Of a stretch of DNA of 64,000 bases, positions 30,401-40,308 are shown one piece after another. This DNA comes from Trichomonas vaginalis G3. Lineage: Eukaryota; Parabasalia; Trichomonadida; Trichomonadidae. The position numbers and the translations under genes were made by a program. Every line of letters starts with the position of its first letter. Positions within the stretch are counted from its first letter, which is position 1. The notes under the pieces were generated by a model. The model did not search any database, was not told where the DNA came from, and worked only from the letters and a program-made list of their open reading frames with translations. The stretch is taken from the NCBI RefSeq assembly GCF_026262505.1, contig NC_067203.1:1054001-1118000 (forward strand), read 5' to 3'.

Positions 30401-30663
30401 GCGACCAGAGCCCAAAGGCAAAAAGGACATGGGAAATTTACAACATACTAGGTGAACATGAGGCAAAGATGCAACAACTTGAAGCAGAGGGCAAGTTACC
30501 AAAAGCGACACCAAAGAAGAAGAGAAGAGTAGAACAAAGTGAAAGTAGTGAAGAAGTAACTTCATCTAGTGAAAGTAGTGGCAATGAAGGAAAAAGAAGA
30601 GTTAAAAACTCAGCCAGGAAGAAAGTAAAGCTTGGTCCACGGGGGTTCTATTATGACACATAA
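27491..30663 (+). pseudogene. Large coiled-coil / low-complexity virion-type gene region, element C (broken)
   Basis: Same-strand coding-type sequence over 3.2 kb, one large gene or several. In order: a Lys/Glu coiled coil; short repeats of the PAGGTYI type (28440-28500); a Pro/Gln tandem repeat (AQQPTVQNPAQQ type, 28600-28735); acidic and helical stretches; and a Ser/Glu plus Lys/Arg-rich C-terminus. It ends 33 bp before the capsid gene. Broken at several places. A scaffold or internal virion protein is a guess from composition and position. Confidence 0.5.
28600..28735 (+). repeat. Pro/Gln-coding tandem repeat
   Basis: Repeated CAACCAACAGTTCAAAA-type units of about 30 bp encoding QQPTVQNPA. 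Simple expansion; strongly strand-biased, which creates spurious frames on both strands. Confidence 0.8.
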
Positions 30664-30695
30664 ATCCAACTATTCTATATTTTTACCCATATGAA

Positions 30696-32303
30696 ATGTA
30701 CGCCGCTCAGAATATAACGCCAACAGTTTTGGATGCCATGAACGGAAATGTTTCCGAATGGTATAACGAATGCGACAATGCCATTAGAAGGTCAGAAATA
30801 GTTCCTGGAACTTACGAATATACAACTGCTGTTTCTTATGGAAACGTAGGTGAGTTTGGAGAAGGTTCTTCAACAACAGTAGATATTGCTTGCGACAGGT
30901 TTCATATTATTTCTATTGACAACTCATTCTTATACGTGGAACAAGCCATTGAAATAAAACCTTCTGCCAAGTTGTCTGACAAGAAAGGTTGCAATGGAAT
31001 TTTCTATGTCGGATACCAATATGCTCCAGAAGTTTTCATGGGATATAAGATATATTCTAACTCTGACTTAGTTCAAACAGTAACATGGGCAAACTATGAA
31101 TGGTTCGCTTTGAGAAACTCAGTACAACCACAAGCTAGAGAACAAACAGACCAGTATGCAACTATTGAGAAAATAAGAAGACTTGACCCTAACGTTCCAG
31201 GAGTTTATGTTAACCTTTCTGGTTCAGATGGAAATGCTGTCACTAAAGTAAAACTGAAACTTAGAGTTCCTTTGTCATCTTTCCTCATCTTCAGGTTTTT
31301 AAGATACTTGCCAAACTGGGCAGGAAAAATTTCTATTGAACTTACTCCAAGCAAAAATAACTTAGTCATTGCACCAACACAAGACCCATTCACTATTACA
31401 GACGTAGAGGGAACAATTAAAACGTCATTCGCCGACTTTTGCAAAGACAAAGTTGACTTAGACTTTGGTTTCTCAAACTTCAACACTGAAGTAAACTATT
31501 ATTTCAATGCTGCTGGAACTGCTTGGGACCCAGTTAAGTTCACATGCGAAAAATTTGAATGCAAGAGAATAGAAAGCAGACTTGCAGTCTATATGTTGGA
31601 CCCAGATATTTCAAATGCTTTAGCTGCCAAATATATTGCAGTTCCACTTATGTTCCCTATACACCAAATATCTGTCAAAGACTTTGCAGGTGAAGTTGGA
31701 AACCAAAGTGCTGACCCAGGTGCAAGAACAGATATTGCCTTAACAACTGCAATGAAACATGCAGATACTATGTTTGTACTGTTCAGACGAACTATAAATG
31801 ACTATTCTTGTTTCTACAACCCCGGTATTAAATATCATATAAACATAGATGGCAAATATTATCCAAGAGAAGAATATTCTACAGTTGAGGATATGAGGTC
31901 ATACAACTTGACATTAGATGCTATGAACTTTAACAACAACTTCACAACAACCATTAACCCTGAAATGCAAAGTTCTATTATGCCATATGTGAAAGTATGG
32001 ACTCATACAGGAGGTCAAAAAACTCAATATACAAATGGAGACCGTTCAAACTTTTGGCTTGGCATTCCATTTGCTGACTCAGAAGACTTTATGGGTGGTA
32101 TTTCAACTGTTGGTACAGTTCAAATACAATATACTGGTGACAGAGACGGTCCAGATGAATTGAAAGCAAAGAAGTTTACAAAACCAATAGCACTTTTCAC
32201 GGAAGATGCTCTTTTGAAGATTCGTTCGATGAAACCTGCTGGGGCTCCTCAGATTGGCATAACGACAGCTTCCATCGAGCAGATTTTGGCAGCAGGTCAG
32301 TAA
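30696..32303 (+). CDS. Major capsid protein, double jelly-roll type, element C
   Basis: 535 residues, the size expected for a Polinton major capsid protein, and free of interruptions. Beta-strand-rich throughout, with two large lobes and landmark stretches such as RVPLSSFLIFRFLRYLPNW (mid-protein), KYHINIDGKYYPREEYS and LTLDAMNFNNNFTTTINPEM in the second lobe, as in capsid proteins described for trichomonad Polintons. Family assignment rests on recall of that pattern and on size and context. It lies after a large structural region and before a minus-strand gene overlapping its 3' end. More strongly capsid-like to the eye than the A/B protein. Confidence 0.75.
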   Translation: MYAAQNITPTVLDAMNGNVSEWYNECDNAIRRSEIVPGTYEYTTAVSYGNVGEFGEGSSTTVDIACDRFHIISIDNSFLYVEQAIEIKPSAKLSDKKGCNGIFYVGYQYAPEVFMGYKIYSNSDLVQTVTWANYEWFALRNSVQPQAREQTDQYATIEKIRRLDPNVPGVYVNLSGSDGNAVTKVKLKLRVPLSSFLIFRFLRYLPNWAGKISIELTPSKNNLVIAPTQDPFTITDVEGTIKTSFADFCKDKVDLDFGFSNFNTEVNYYFNAAGTAWDPVKFTCEKFECKRIESRLAVYMLDPDISNALAAKYIAVPLMFPIHQISVKDFAGEVGNQSADPGARTDIALTTAMKHADTMFVLFRRTINDYSCFYNPGIKYHINIDGKYYPREEYSTVEDMRSYNLTLDAMNFNNNFTTTINPEMQSSIMPYVKVWTHTGGQKTQYTNGDRSNFWLGIPFADSEDFMGGISTVGTVQIQYTGDRDGPDELKAKKFTKPIALFTEDALLKIRSMKPAGAPQIGITTASIEQILAAGQ

Positions 32304-32620
32304 GTTGTTCTTGAACTGACTTCTCTCCGTCAAATATTGACAGTACGCCAGTTTTGACATAATATTGTATTATAAACTTACCTTTAGAAATATCTGTAAG
32401 TTTTGTTGTTATATTTTTGTCTGCTTCAAGAACTTTCACCATTTCAGTTATACCAACTTTCTTTGCTTTATGAAAATATTTTGGTTCAGCAAAGACTGCT
32501 ATTCTATAACATTTTCCATTGTTTGTGTAAAGAACTATTCTGTCAATGTATTTGTATTGTTTGTGTGTGTAAACTTTGTTTGCTTCAATTCGAAGAGATA
32601 CTCAAATACGTCCATCTTTT
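32197..32620 (-). pseudogene. Unknown small gene, element C (broken)
   Basis: Minus-strand coding-type sequence overlapping the end of the capsid gene, with segments VGITEMVKVLEADKNITTKL and KFIIQYYVKTGVLSIFDG. No family recognised. Broken. Confidence 0.4.
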
Positions 32621-32633
32621 TATTCTAAGTAAA

Positions 32634-33215
32634 ATGTCATTTCCGAAAAATAGAAGCGTAAGTGTTTCAAAAGGTTTAATGGCGGTGGCAGATGTGAAGT
32701 TAAATTCACCAACTCAAACAAACAGTCAAAGTGTTATTGTCAATGTCAAAGACAGAGATGTTGAAGTGGGGAAACCATACGAAGACGAAGATGGTATAAC
32801 AATAGTTCCTGTAAAAGAACAACCAACATACCCTGAAGTTAGCAGAGACTTAAGTTCTGTTGCAGATATTCGAAACGACTACCAACAACTGAAAGACAAA
32901 CTTCAAACTCAGGAGAAGATTTGTCAAGCTTTAGGTATAATGTTAAACTTGGTCGAACACAACCCTGTAAAAGTGAACTCATATGTCATTGCACCTCATG
33001 AAGTTTTGAAAGAACTATTGAAACTTTTGACAGAGGCAGACGATATAAACATCAAAGAAATAGAACCCGACGTTAGTTGCTGTGGTGTTTCATATAATGT
33101 CATTGACAAGATATACGTTATGAAAGGAGGTGAAACGTTGAACTTAAAATATAGTTTCCCAGACGTTATAAAAATATTTGACGACCACAACATTTCATTA
33201 AAATTTATTTGCTAA
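32634..33215 (+). CDS. Virion-type protein with Ser-Cys-Cys-Gly C-terminal domain, element C
   Basis: 193 residues. N-terminal half basic and low-complexity (MSFPKNRSVSVSKGLMAVAD), then a coiled-coil-like segment (about 85-110). The C-terminal domain, with EPDVSCCGVSYNVIDKIYVM, then LNLKYSFPDVIKIFDDHNIS, aligns by eye with the end of the 13814 protein of copy A. Start chosen at the ATG after a TTTTTATTCTAAGTAAAATG leader. Family shared between lineages; function unknown. Confidence 0.6.
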   Translation: MSFPKNRSVSVSKGLMAVADVKLNSPTQTNSQSVIVNVKDRDVEVGKPYEDEDGITIVPVKEQPTYPEVSRDLSSVADIRNDYQQLKDKLQTQEKICQALGIMLNLVEHNPVKVNSYVIAPHEVLKELLKLLTEADDINIKEIEPDVSCCGVSYNVIDKIYVMKGGETLNLKYSFPDVIKIFDDHNISLKFIC

Positions 33216-33223
33216 GTAAAAAT

Positions 33224-33450
33224 GTCAAAACTTCTTGAAAGATGTTTGAAGAAAATAATATAGACTTTATTTCATGTAAAGGACTTTACACACTTTTGAA
33301 GATATGAAAGACCCTGTTTTGTTTGTTCGTGTAGACAAAGGAAAGTTCTATGTCTTTACAAAATATTTGAACTTCTTAGACAGAGAACTTCAAGAAACGC
33401 CATGTGAAAGTTTAGATGAAGTTCTTCTCCACTTTCAGAAAAACTTTTAA
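33224..33450 (+). pseudogene. Small gene remnant, element C
   Basis: Short same-strand coding-type stretch (ends LDEVLLHFQKNF) directly after the SCCG-family gene. Broken; unknown. Confidence 0.35.
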
Positions 33451-33517
33451 ATATATGTAAATGGCAGAAGACATAGTGGTTTATACTATTACGACTAAAA
33501 ACCCTGAGTCATATAAT

Positions 33518-33542
33518 NNNNNNNNNNNNNNNNNNNNNNNNN
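33518..33542. other. Assembly gap (25 N)
   Basis: Run of N. The true length of missing sequence is unknown, and the flanking gene content of element C is therefore uncertain. Confidence 0.99.
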
Positions 33543-34919
33543 TTTACCCACTGTTGTGCATGGTTATATTCCTCTGTTTAAAGGAATCTTTCCACCTTGG
33601 TCCAATATAGTGTCGCTCTTGTTATAGTATCATTTGCTTTGTTAAATAGTTTCCTGCTTGTCTTCCTACATTGTCCATCATCCTTGAAACTTTTTCCTCT
33701 TGTTCAGGATTTGGAATAAGATTTGTTGCATCTCGTGGCTAACATCCCAACCTTTCTGTTACATGTTTTGTATAGATAGGTTGTGCTTCTCTTTAATATA
33801 CCTAATGTACTCAAAATCTTCCTGCCAACTCCAAATACACCTCTGGCTATTTTCCAACCCGGGTAAAAATCTAGATGCGACTCCTTGCTAATGCGCCAAT
33901 AAAACCCATTTCTTAGAGGATAAAAATGACGAGATCCCAAACAAGGCCCTATGTTTCTTAAAAGCGACAAAGAAAGCACTTGCATGGGTAAGAAATCTTA
34001 AGTTCAACACAAATGCTTGGTTTATGATATCTTGGAAAACATTCGCGAGAGTAGAAACAGATGGACCACCATACGGCATTAATATTTGTTGCGTTTCAAA
34101 ACCACAAGATACTGTGAAGCCATTACCAGGTACAGGTCCAAAAAATATTTTAGATATCTTAAGCAGGCTTGGACAATGATTCGTTGACAAATTACCATTC
34201 GCCAACAAAACTAACATGCTTGACTGTGGAAAGTTCTTTTCAAATCAAGACATGGGTTAAAAAACTGATCTCGTCAAAAAATGTTAACCAATATTTTCCA
34301 TTTGTCGACCCAAAAACCATTCTGCATCTGGGTGTCATTGACGGTTGTATAAAAAATGTTAATAGGACTTAAACCAACCACAAGGTGGTGAAGCAAATGA
34401 AATGTCAATATGACGACAATTAGACACTTCTCCATGGCAAAGATGAGACAAGTTTTAAATATTTACAATAACCGTAAACAAAAAGGTTTGGGAAACCATC
34501 CCCCGAAGGAAATGAAAAACAACCCAGATTAGAGAAAAGACTAATATTTTTTAATAATTTAGTTCAAAAGAGACAAACAAAGAAAAGAATGCCGGGCTTC
34601 AACTTCAGAAAGGTGACAAGTAAAAATAGAATACTAAACCGACCCGTATGAAAATACTATTGACTATGACAAGCGATGGAACCCGACAGGTACTCACATT
34701 CGTGTTCGTCAAAAATAGAAGAAAGTATACAAGAAGAATCTTATGAAGTTAGGCAAACATGGCAAAATTAACAACACTGCAAGCAGAAGATTAAAACTAC
34801 TATTGTCAGACCTCGTTTAAAACTTGTCAAAGTTCAAGGTGGTATACTTTCAAAAGACAGTTTCCTAACAAATATAAGACAAGCTCCTGACGAATATGCT
34901 AAAAGAAGTTGAAAAATGA
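33543..34919. other. Degraded part of element C
   Basis: Short coding-type scraps on both strands, none recognisable. Treated as decayed element sequence. Confidence 0.4.
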
Positions 34920-36577
34920 CGACTAAGCATTTCTTAGTATCCATGCGTAATGTCATGTAAGGTGGCATGTAGTCTTTACTGTTGTCCGTTGTTTGCGTAT
35001 ATCCGAAACGCGATGTTATGTTTCCTCCTCCTCAAGGGTTACTCCAGTTAACAATTTTATAGGCAAACTTTAACGTTGTCTTTATACATCATATTCTTTA
35101 ACCTTTTGTCATTGCTGACCAATGCCAAATATCTAAATGCTTATGCACACTGCATTGAGATGTACTTAAATCTATGTAGTGACTGTGTGCAGGTAAAATT
35201 AGTTTTTCACCTGAAATCGTTTTACTTCCACCGTTCCTTTGAGAGTTTTGCACAATACAAAACCTGTCGACTATTTGAGTCCAAAGTTCCAAAACCAAAT
35301 GTTTCTGGTCTGGTATTAGTTTTCTATTTTTTTTGAGTATATGAATAAGGCTATTTGTAGTGGTATTTATATATGTTTGAAGCATGGTGTTCTGTCTTAT
35401 GATGTTTTGGATTTACTCTGTGTGTTGTTCTGCTTCTTGTCAGTATTTTGTTTATCTTGATGCAGTTTTTGTATGTTGATTAGTAGTGTTCATTTTTGTT
35501 GTTTTTGGTTTTTTTCCTTGCATGACAGTAGAATCAGTTCTTTAGCATCTAATGTTTTCTCTATTCGGTCGTTATGGGTGTCCATTTCGTATTGTGTTAA
35601 ATCGTGGATAATGTTTAGTGAGGGTTTTTATCAATATAATGGCAGTCCTCCACCAGTTGTCTTCATACCGTTTTTCCTTCATACTTTCCTATATTTGTGT
35701 GTCATCTTAGTTGTAAAACTTGGTAGGTTGGTGTATGAGTCTTATTTGCTTTCTTCTCTTGACTTTCATTCGGTTAACATAAGTTTTTAATTTCGTGCTA
35801 TTAAGGTTCTATAAGCAATCCTGAAGAATGGCCGTCATGCTGGTATTTTCGGGTCTTTAGTGGTTAATAAATTCTGGTTCGATTGTCGTCATTGCATTGG
35901 TGTACCTGTGTCGCTGGGTGGGTTAGTCAAGCCCTTTTCTGTTTCGTATTTCGTTATCTTTTTCATACCACTATATTCCTTTATCGTTGCTTTCTTCTCG
36001 GTTTAACTTACTGAGCATCAATTTGCTTATCGCGCTTTTCTTTTCAAGGCCTAACGGTTTTAGGTTTGGTAATATTCAGATATTAGATAGTGGTTATATG
36101 TAGGTTTTTTAGAAATCATTCGTTTTCACTTGCTCTTGTCACTTTCACTTGATCATTTTTTATGTGTCGGACTTATGTTTTGTCTGCTAGTTTCAGGATG
36201 AGTAGGTTCTTTTTGTATTTGCTCAAGCTTTGGTTAGTCTCTTTTCTTCTTCTTTTGCTGATTTGCATCGTCTACATATTCTTTGTCAGCTTTGTTGTCA
36301 ACATCTGCCTTTCAAAAAGAGTTCAATTTAAGGTTTTCTCGTTTAAAGTTCCTTTTTGTTGGGAATTTTTATAACAGACAAGTATGGGTTCTTATTGTTC
36401 TTGAAATAGAAACTCATCTGTCATTGGGTTTAATGTCAGTTTTAAGTTTCCTTTTTCATGACTCAGATATCTTAGATAGTTTTTGAAAAGTTGTTGTGTT
36501 CTTATTTAGGAGCTTGTATATGAGTTGTTCGTTTGTGTTGTATTTTTCTCTCATAGACGCTGTTTCATTTGACATTT
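34920..36577 (-). pseudogene. Fibre gene with phage-like tip domain, element C (broken)
   Basis: Minus-strand gene remnant. The start region reads MSNETASMREKYNTNEQLIY after a TCTTAGAATAAAAATG leader; the 3' part has GGSKTISGEKL, PAHSHYIDLSTSQ and SKDYMPPYM, clearly the same tip domain as in the fibres of copies A and B although the rest of the element belongs to another lineage. Heavily broken. Confidence 0.65.
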
Positions 36578-37838
36578 TTATTCTAAGATAAAAATATGCT
36601 TTCAATAGAAAAGAAATTCTTAGAGTTGCTACAACTAACGCATTAGATGAACACTTTTTAACTAATGTGGTCAAAGTTTGAGACAGAAGACCGTAAGACA
36701 TGAAGGCTTATCGTTTTGACTACGCCTTAAGATGGTTAAGAGACCCATCTTCACAAAAAGCTATTGGCTTTCCGTAGAATGAAGATTTCATTGTCAGAGC
36801 CATAACATGGTTGTTCCCATTTTACTGGTCGGTTTTGTGTAATTGATACTATAATACATAAGTAAAAATCGATTATGTATTGGAGGAAATTTGAACAGGG
36901 AAAACTTTTACCAAGTGAATTTTGCCTTGTAAACTTAGAAACCAATTCTCTCAAGCTTTTCCAAGAAAAAATAAACGGATACATTATATCGAATATGCAA
37001 TACCAGTATAAACATTGACGAAAGAGACATACCATCTCGATATTATTTATGCAGGAAAAATGCAACTGTTAAAATCAATAGAATACGAAGACCTTGGCAG
37101 AAAACGTTTATATTTCTACCAAAATTATAACAACTTGGCATGGTATAGATTTATGAGGATGTTAAATCAGCCTGCAGAATATCCAGTACAACCCGGACTT
37201 TAATGAATCGAAAACCCTAAATGGAACCATATGAAATGTTTTTCGACCCAGATGCTATTAATCGGTTCAATGCTTCCATTTTCTGGTGCATCAGAAACTC
37301 TCTTCATTATGCTTGGCAAATGCACTTTTAACGAAAACGCTACAAGTTATACGAACGCACCCGAGTGGAAGTAATTTCAGAAAGCTTTCAAGTATGGTTT
37401 ACAACAGATGGAAGAAAAGAATAATTCCATTATAACATGCGTTTTACTTAGAACTTAGTTTCATATACAACTACTTATCGAGATACGTAAAAATATAATT
37501 TTTAAAAACGTTGAGGTGTTGGATGTTGGTTGCCAACTTGACTGTGGTGCAGGTTCAGGCTGTGTATAACAGGTAGCTTGTTGCTTCTGGTTTCAGGGGT
37601 CTTTAGGTAATAATACCACCAACGAACTACTACTCTTTTACTCTTTTACCAATATTTTTGACACCGTTCCAAATTCCTCTTCCGACAGATTTTTATTCCA
37701 TTCCATATACCTCTTCCAACATTTCGAAAGAAGTTTCCTATCTTACTGAAGAAACCCATTTTACTATATGTAAAAATCTAATGTCCGCCTAGTCTCTTAC
37801 GTTTCCTGTTGAGTTCCATAGCATTCTTTAACTGGAGC
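36578..37838. other. Degraded part of element C
   Basis: Several short coding-type scraps, for example one ending PAEYPVQPGL near 37203. No family recognised, nothing reads through at gene length. Confidence 0.4.
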
Positions 37839-38138
37839 TCATACATTCTGTTTCTCCTCTGGTAGAAAACATATTCTGGTCAACTCCTGTGTTCGCGTCA
37901 TCTGCATAAAGTTGTTTATATCCCACTTCAGGGTTGTATAAAACTCTTTCCATCTCATATTTGCATACCATGGTGGCAAACCTAACGCAGCGTCATTTGA
38001 CATGGCAGTTTGCATTTGTACATCTGTTGGCACTTGACCATAGTTTGCCATTGCAGTTTGTATTCTAACTTCATTTGGAATATTCTCTGGGTTTGGTTGT
38101 CCAGGTTGCTGTGCATTCGCTAAGTTCTGTGCGTCCAT
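37839..38138 (-). CDS. Small Asn/Gln-rich protein, 99 aa, element C
   Basis: Begins MDAQNLANAQQPGQPNPENI, contains a twice-repeated VQMQTAMSN / VRIQTAMAN unit and a WYANMRWKEFY stretch. No family recognised; probably a minor structural protein or remnant. Confidence 0.4.
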   Translation of the reverse strand: MDAQNLANAQQPGQPNPENIPNEVRIQTAMANYGQVPTDVQMQTAMSNDAALGLPPWYANMRWKEFYTTLKWDINNFMQMTRTQELTRICFLPEEKQNV

Positions 38139-38319
38139 TTAATATTAGATAAAATATCTCTTACGAGTACATATGCTGAACATTTGCAGGCATTGGTTCA
38201 TCTTCATATTCTCTGTATTTTTTCTGCCACGTCAAATAAATAAATGACACAATGGAAAAAACCTAAAACAAGTAGTCCTATTTCAAACCACATTTACTTA
38301 CTAGTAAAATTTCTTTGTT

Positions 38320-39097
38320 ATGACACTTTCTCCGGTTTATAGGACCTCTCTCATATTCTATCTTGTCATATCTAAACTCATAGTCATGTATGTCCCTCTA
38401 ACCATCTCATAAACGGTTTCCAAACCACTTTTATCGGATGTAAAGTAAAAGCATGGATGGTTATGTAAAACGTCTAAAGTTTCTAAAGAGTCTCTCAAAG
38501 TCCAGTCTACTTGGTATTGAAAATCCCATGTGTTATAGAACGGCGGTCCACTATAAAGAAAATATTTTCCTTGTCTTTATATTTTTCATACAACTCTGTC
38601 CAATGACATCTCACAAACTCTATACCCTCAATATATTTTTCTATGTCCTCTTTGAAAACATTTGTATAGTTAAGATATAAAACGTTTGACATAAGTGTTT
38701 CAATGTCATGAACTCTTATAGAACCACTATATAATAGTCTAGCAGATATACTATCCCAGTCTATATATTCTGCTTTTTTCAAAACCTCTCTCACAATATT
38801 TTTCTTATCTAATGGTATACGTTCCATCTTCCTATAGGTATCTTTTCTTTTAACGCTTTCAATATATTGGTTTGTGTCTGGTATATGTTTGAGACGGTCC
38901 ATATAGTTGTCGAAGTCATTGCATATAATCTTTGAGTCTGGGAATATTGTATGGCACAAATGGGATATATAGAAACTTCCACCGAACAAATCTACAAATG
39001 TTAGACCATTCGGTAGTTTCTTAAGTTCTCTCAATATAATATCTTTACATTTACTCTTATTTCCAAAGAACGGTAACGGTGGTTTTGTAAAATTCAT
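38320..39097 (-). pseudogene. DNA adenine-N6 methyltransferase, D12 (Dam-like) class, element C (broken)
   Basis: N-terminal motif PPLPFFGNKSK and the SAM-binding LTFVDLFGGSFYIS follow the D12-class pattern (FxGxK then FxxFGG). Such enzymes methylate adenine in DNA and occur in several virus-like elements, where self-modification is the presumed role. Broken, few interruptions. A part of the gene is repeated in inverse orientation near the left end (27061-27288). Confidence 0.65.
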
Positions 39098-39203
39098 TTA
39101 TATATAATAATAAAAATGTTTTTTCCTGAAAAGTGACAGAAAAGTGACAAAACATGAAAACATATATAATTTGTGAAAAGCTCCTGGAAGACCCGTATAT
39201 AAG

Positions 39204-39333
39204 AACTTCATTTATACTAAACATCTTCAGGGCTAGAGGGCGCAACGCGCCTGGAAGCCCTCCAAATAAAAACTTCAGGGCTAGAAGGGGCGCAGCCCCT
39301 GGAAGCCCCACTACCTTTTTTTTTTTTTTTTTT
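39204..39333 (-). repeat. Right terminal inverted repeat, element C
   Basis: Inverted match of 26773-26897. The outer hairpin stem is the same (GGGGC...GCCCC), the inner is GGCGC...GCGCC instead of GGCAC...GTGCC. Ends in an 18-base T-run. Confidence 0.88.
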
Positions 39334-39338
39334 AAATT
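39334..39338. repeat. Target-site duplication of element C, right
   Basis: AAATT, as at 26768-26772. Five bases only and AT-rich, so weaker evidence than the 6-bp duplications of A and B. Confidence 0.65.
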
Positions 39339-39700
39339 AATGATTATTTGAATTTATGATATCAATTATTTGATTTATTCTTTCTTCAATAATTTCTATT
39401 CTTTTTGTTAAATCATCTATTTTCATTAATGAGGTGATTCTTGATTGAGGAATAGATTTCAAACTAACCACTCCTTTTATTTTTGAAATTTTGAATCCAT
39501 CAACTTTAAACATTTTATTCAATTTACATGTTGTCAATTCTTCAAATAATTTTTTATTATTAGCATAATAGTCATTAAATTCTTCAACAGATGAAAAAAT
39601 TTTTATTTCAGTAATTGGTTTAACAACGTTTATTTTTTGTTGAACATTTTCATTTCATTTATTTCTCCTCTGTTTCATTTATTTTTAAAATCGGTTTCAT
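39337..39700 (-). pseudogene. Small Polinton gene, copy B counterpart of 9334 (broken)
   Basis: Closely similar to the 135-residue gene of copy A, without its hairpin-derived extra segment. Broken, about one or two interruptions. Lies at the boundary with element C. Confidence 0.55.
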
Positions 39701-39766
39701 TTATCATTAAATAAAAATTAGAATATAAGTGATGAAATATATTTTTTAATTAATATTAAATCAGAA

Positions 39767-40006
39767 ATGGCGGCAGGATTCTTTAAAAAATTATGGGATG
39801 GAATTAAGAAAGCTGCAGGTTGGGTTCATAAAAATATTATTAAACCCGTTGCAAACTTTTTGGCACCAGTAGCGAAAACGGCAGGAACTATCATAGGTGG
39901 AGTATTAGGTACTAAAGCAGGTAATCCGCGATGGGAGCACAAGCAGGTAACGCAATTGGTGGAATTGCTGAAGGAATACTTAATAAAATAGGAGGTAGAT
40001 AGTGGA
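39767..40006 (+). pseudogene. Small amphipathic protein, copy B (broken)
   Basis: Counterpart of 9809. Same MAAGFFKKLW start and Gly/Ala-rich middle. Broken, about one interruption. Confidence 0.55.
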
Positions 40007-40025
40007 AAAAAAATAAATATTATTT

Positions 40026-40239
40026 TTATCTTAGTATCGGTTGAAGTCTTTGATAAACTTTTTCTCCTTTATTTAAAATTTCTCTTATTGGGGCAGCTTT
40101 TGGTGTTATTGATTCAGCAACGTCACTAATTGCTTCTTTATTCTTAAATATCCAATTTGCTCCTTTCTTCATTGTTTCCCAAACTTTATGCGCTCCTCTT
40201 TTTACTTTATCCCACAGTTTTTAAAGAACCTGCAGCCAT
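40026..40239 (-). pseudogene. Small amphipathic partner protein, copy B (broken)
   Basis: Counterpart of 10069, converging with 39767. More diverged than the genes around it. Broken. Confidence 0.5.
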
Positions 40240-40308
40240 AGTTGATTATTTCATTAAAATTAAAAATTCATTTTCATCTTTTAATTTTGATTTTTTATTT
40301 AATAATAA

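Larger units (their letters stand above)
26773..39333. mobile_element. Nested Polinton-like element C, second lineage, heavily decayed
   Basis: 12.6 kb inserted in copy B. Ends are an A/T run followed by GGTAGTGGGGCTTCCAGG and hairpin modules, in inverted orientation. Parts seen: methyltransferase remnants at both ends, a small basic protein, a large decayed coiled-coil region, an intact double jelly-roll type capsid gene, an SCCG-family gene and fibre remnants. No integrase or polymerase B is recognisable; a 25-base N gap lies inside. It must postdate the insertion of copy B, yet its genes carry many breaks (of the order of twenty), so it was probably already decayed when it moved, or it moved with help. 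Confidence 0.8.

Noticed and set aside
35473-36374. Several plus-strand frames rich in Phe/Leu/Ser
   Set aside because: They are antisense shadows of the minus-strand fibre remnant of element C.
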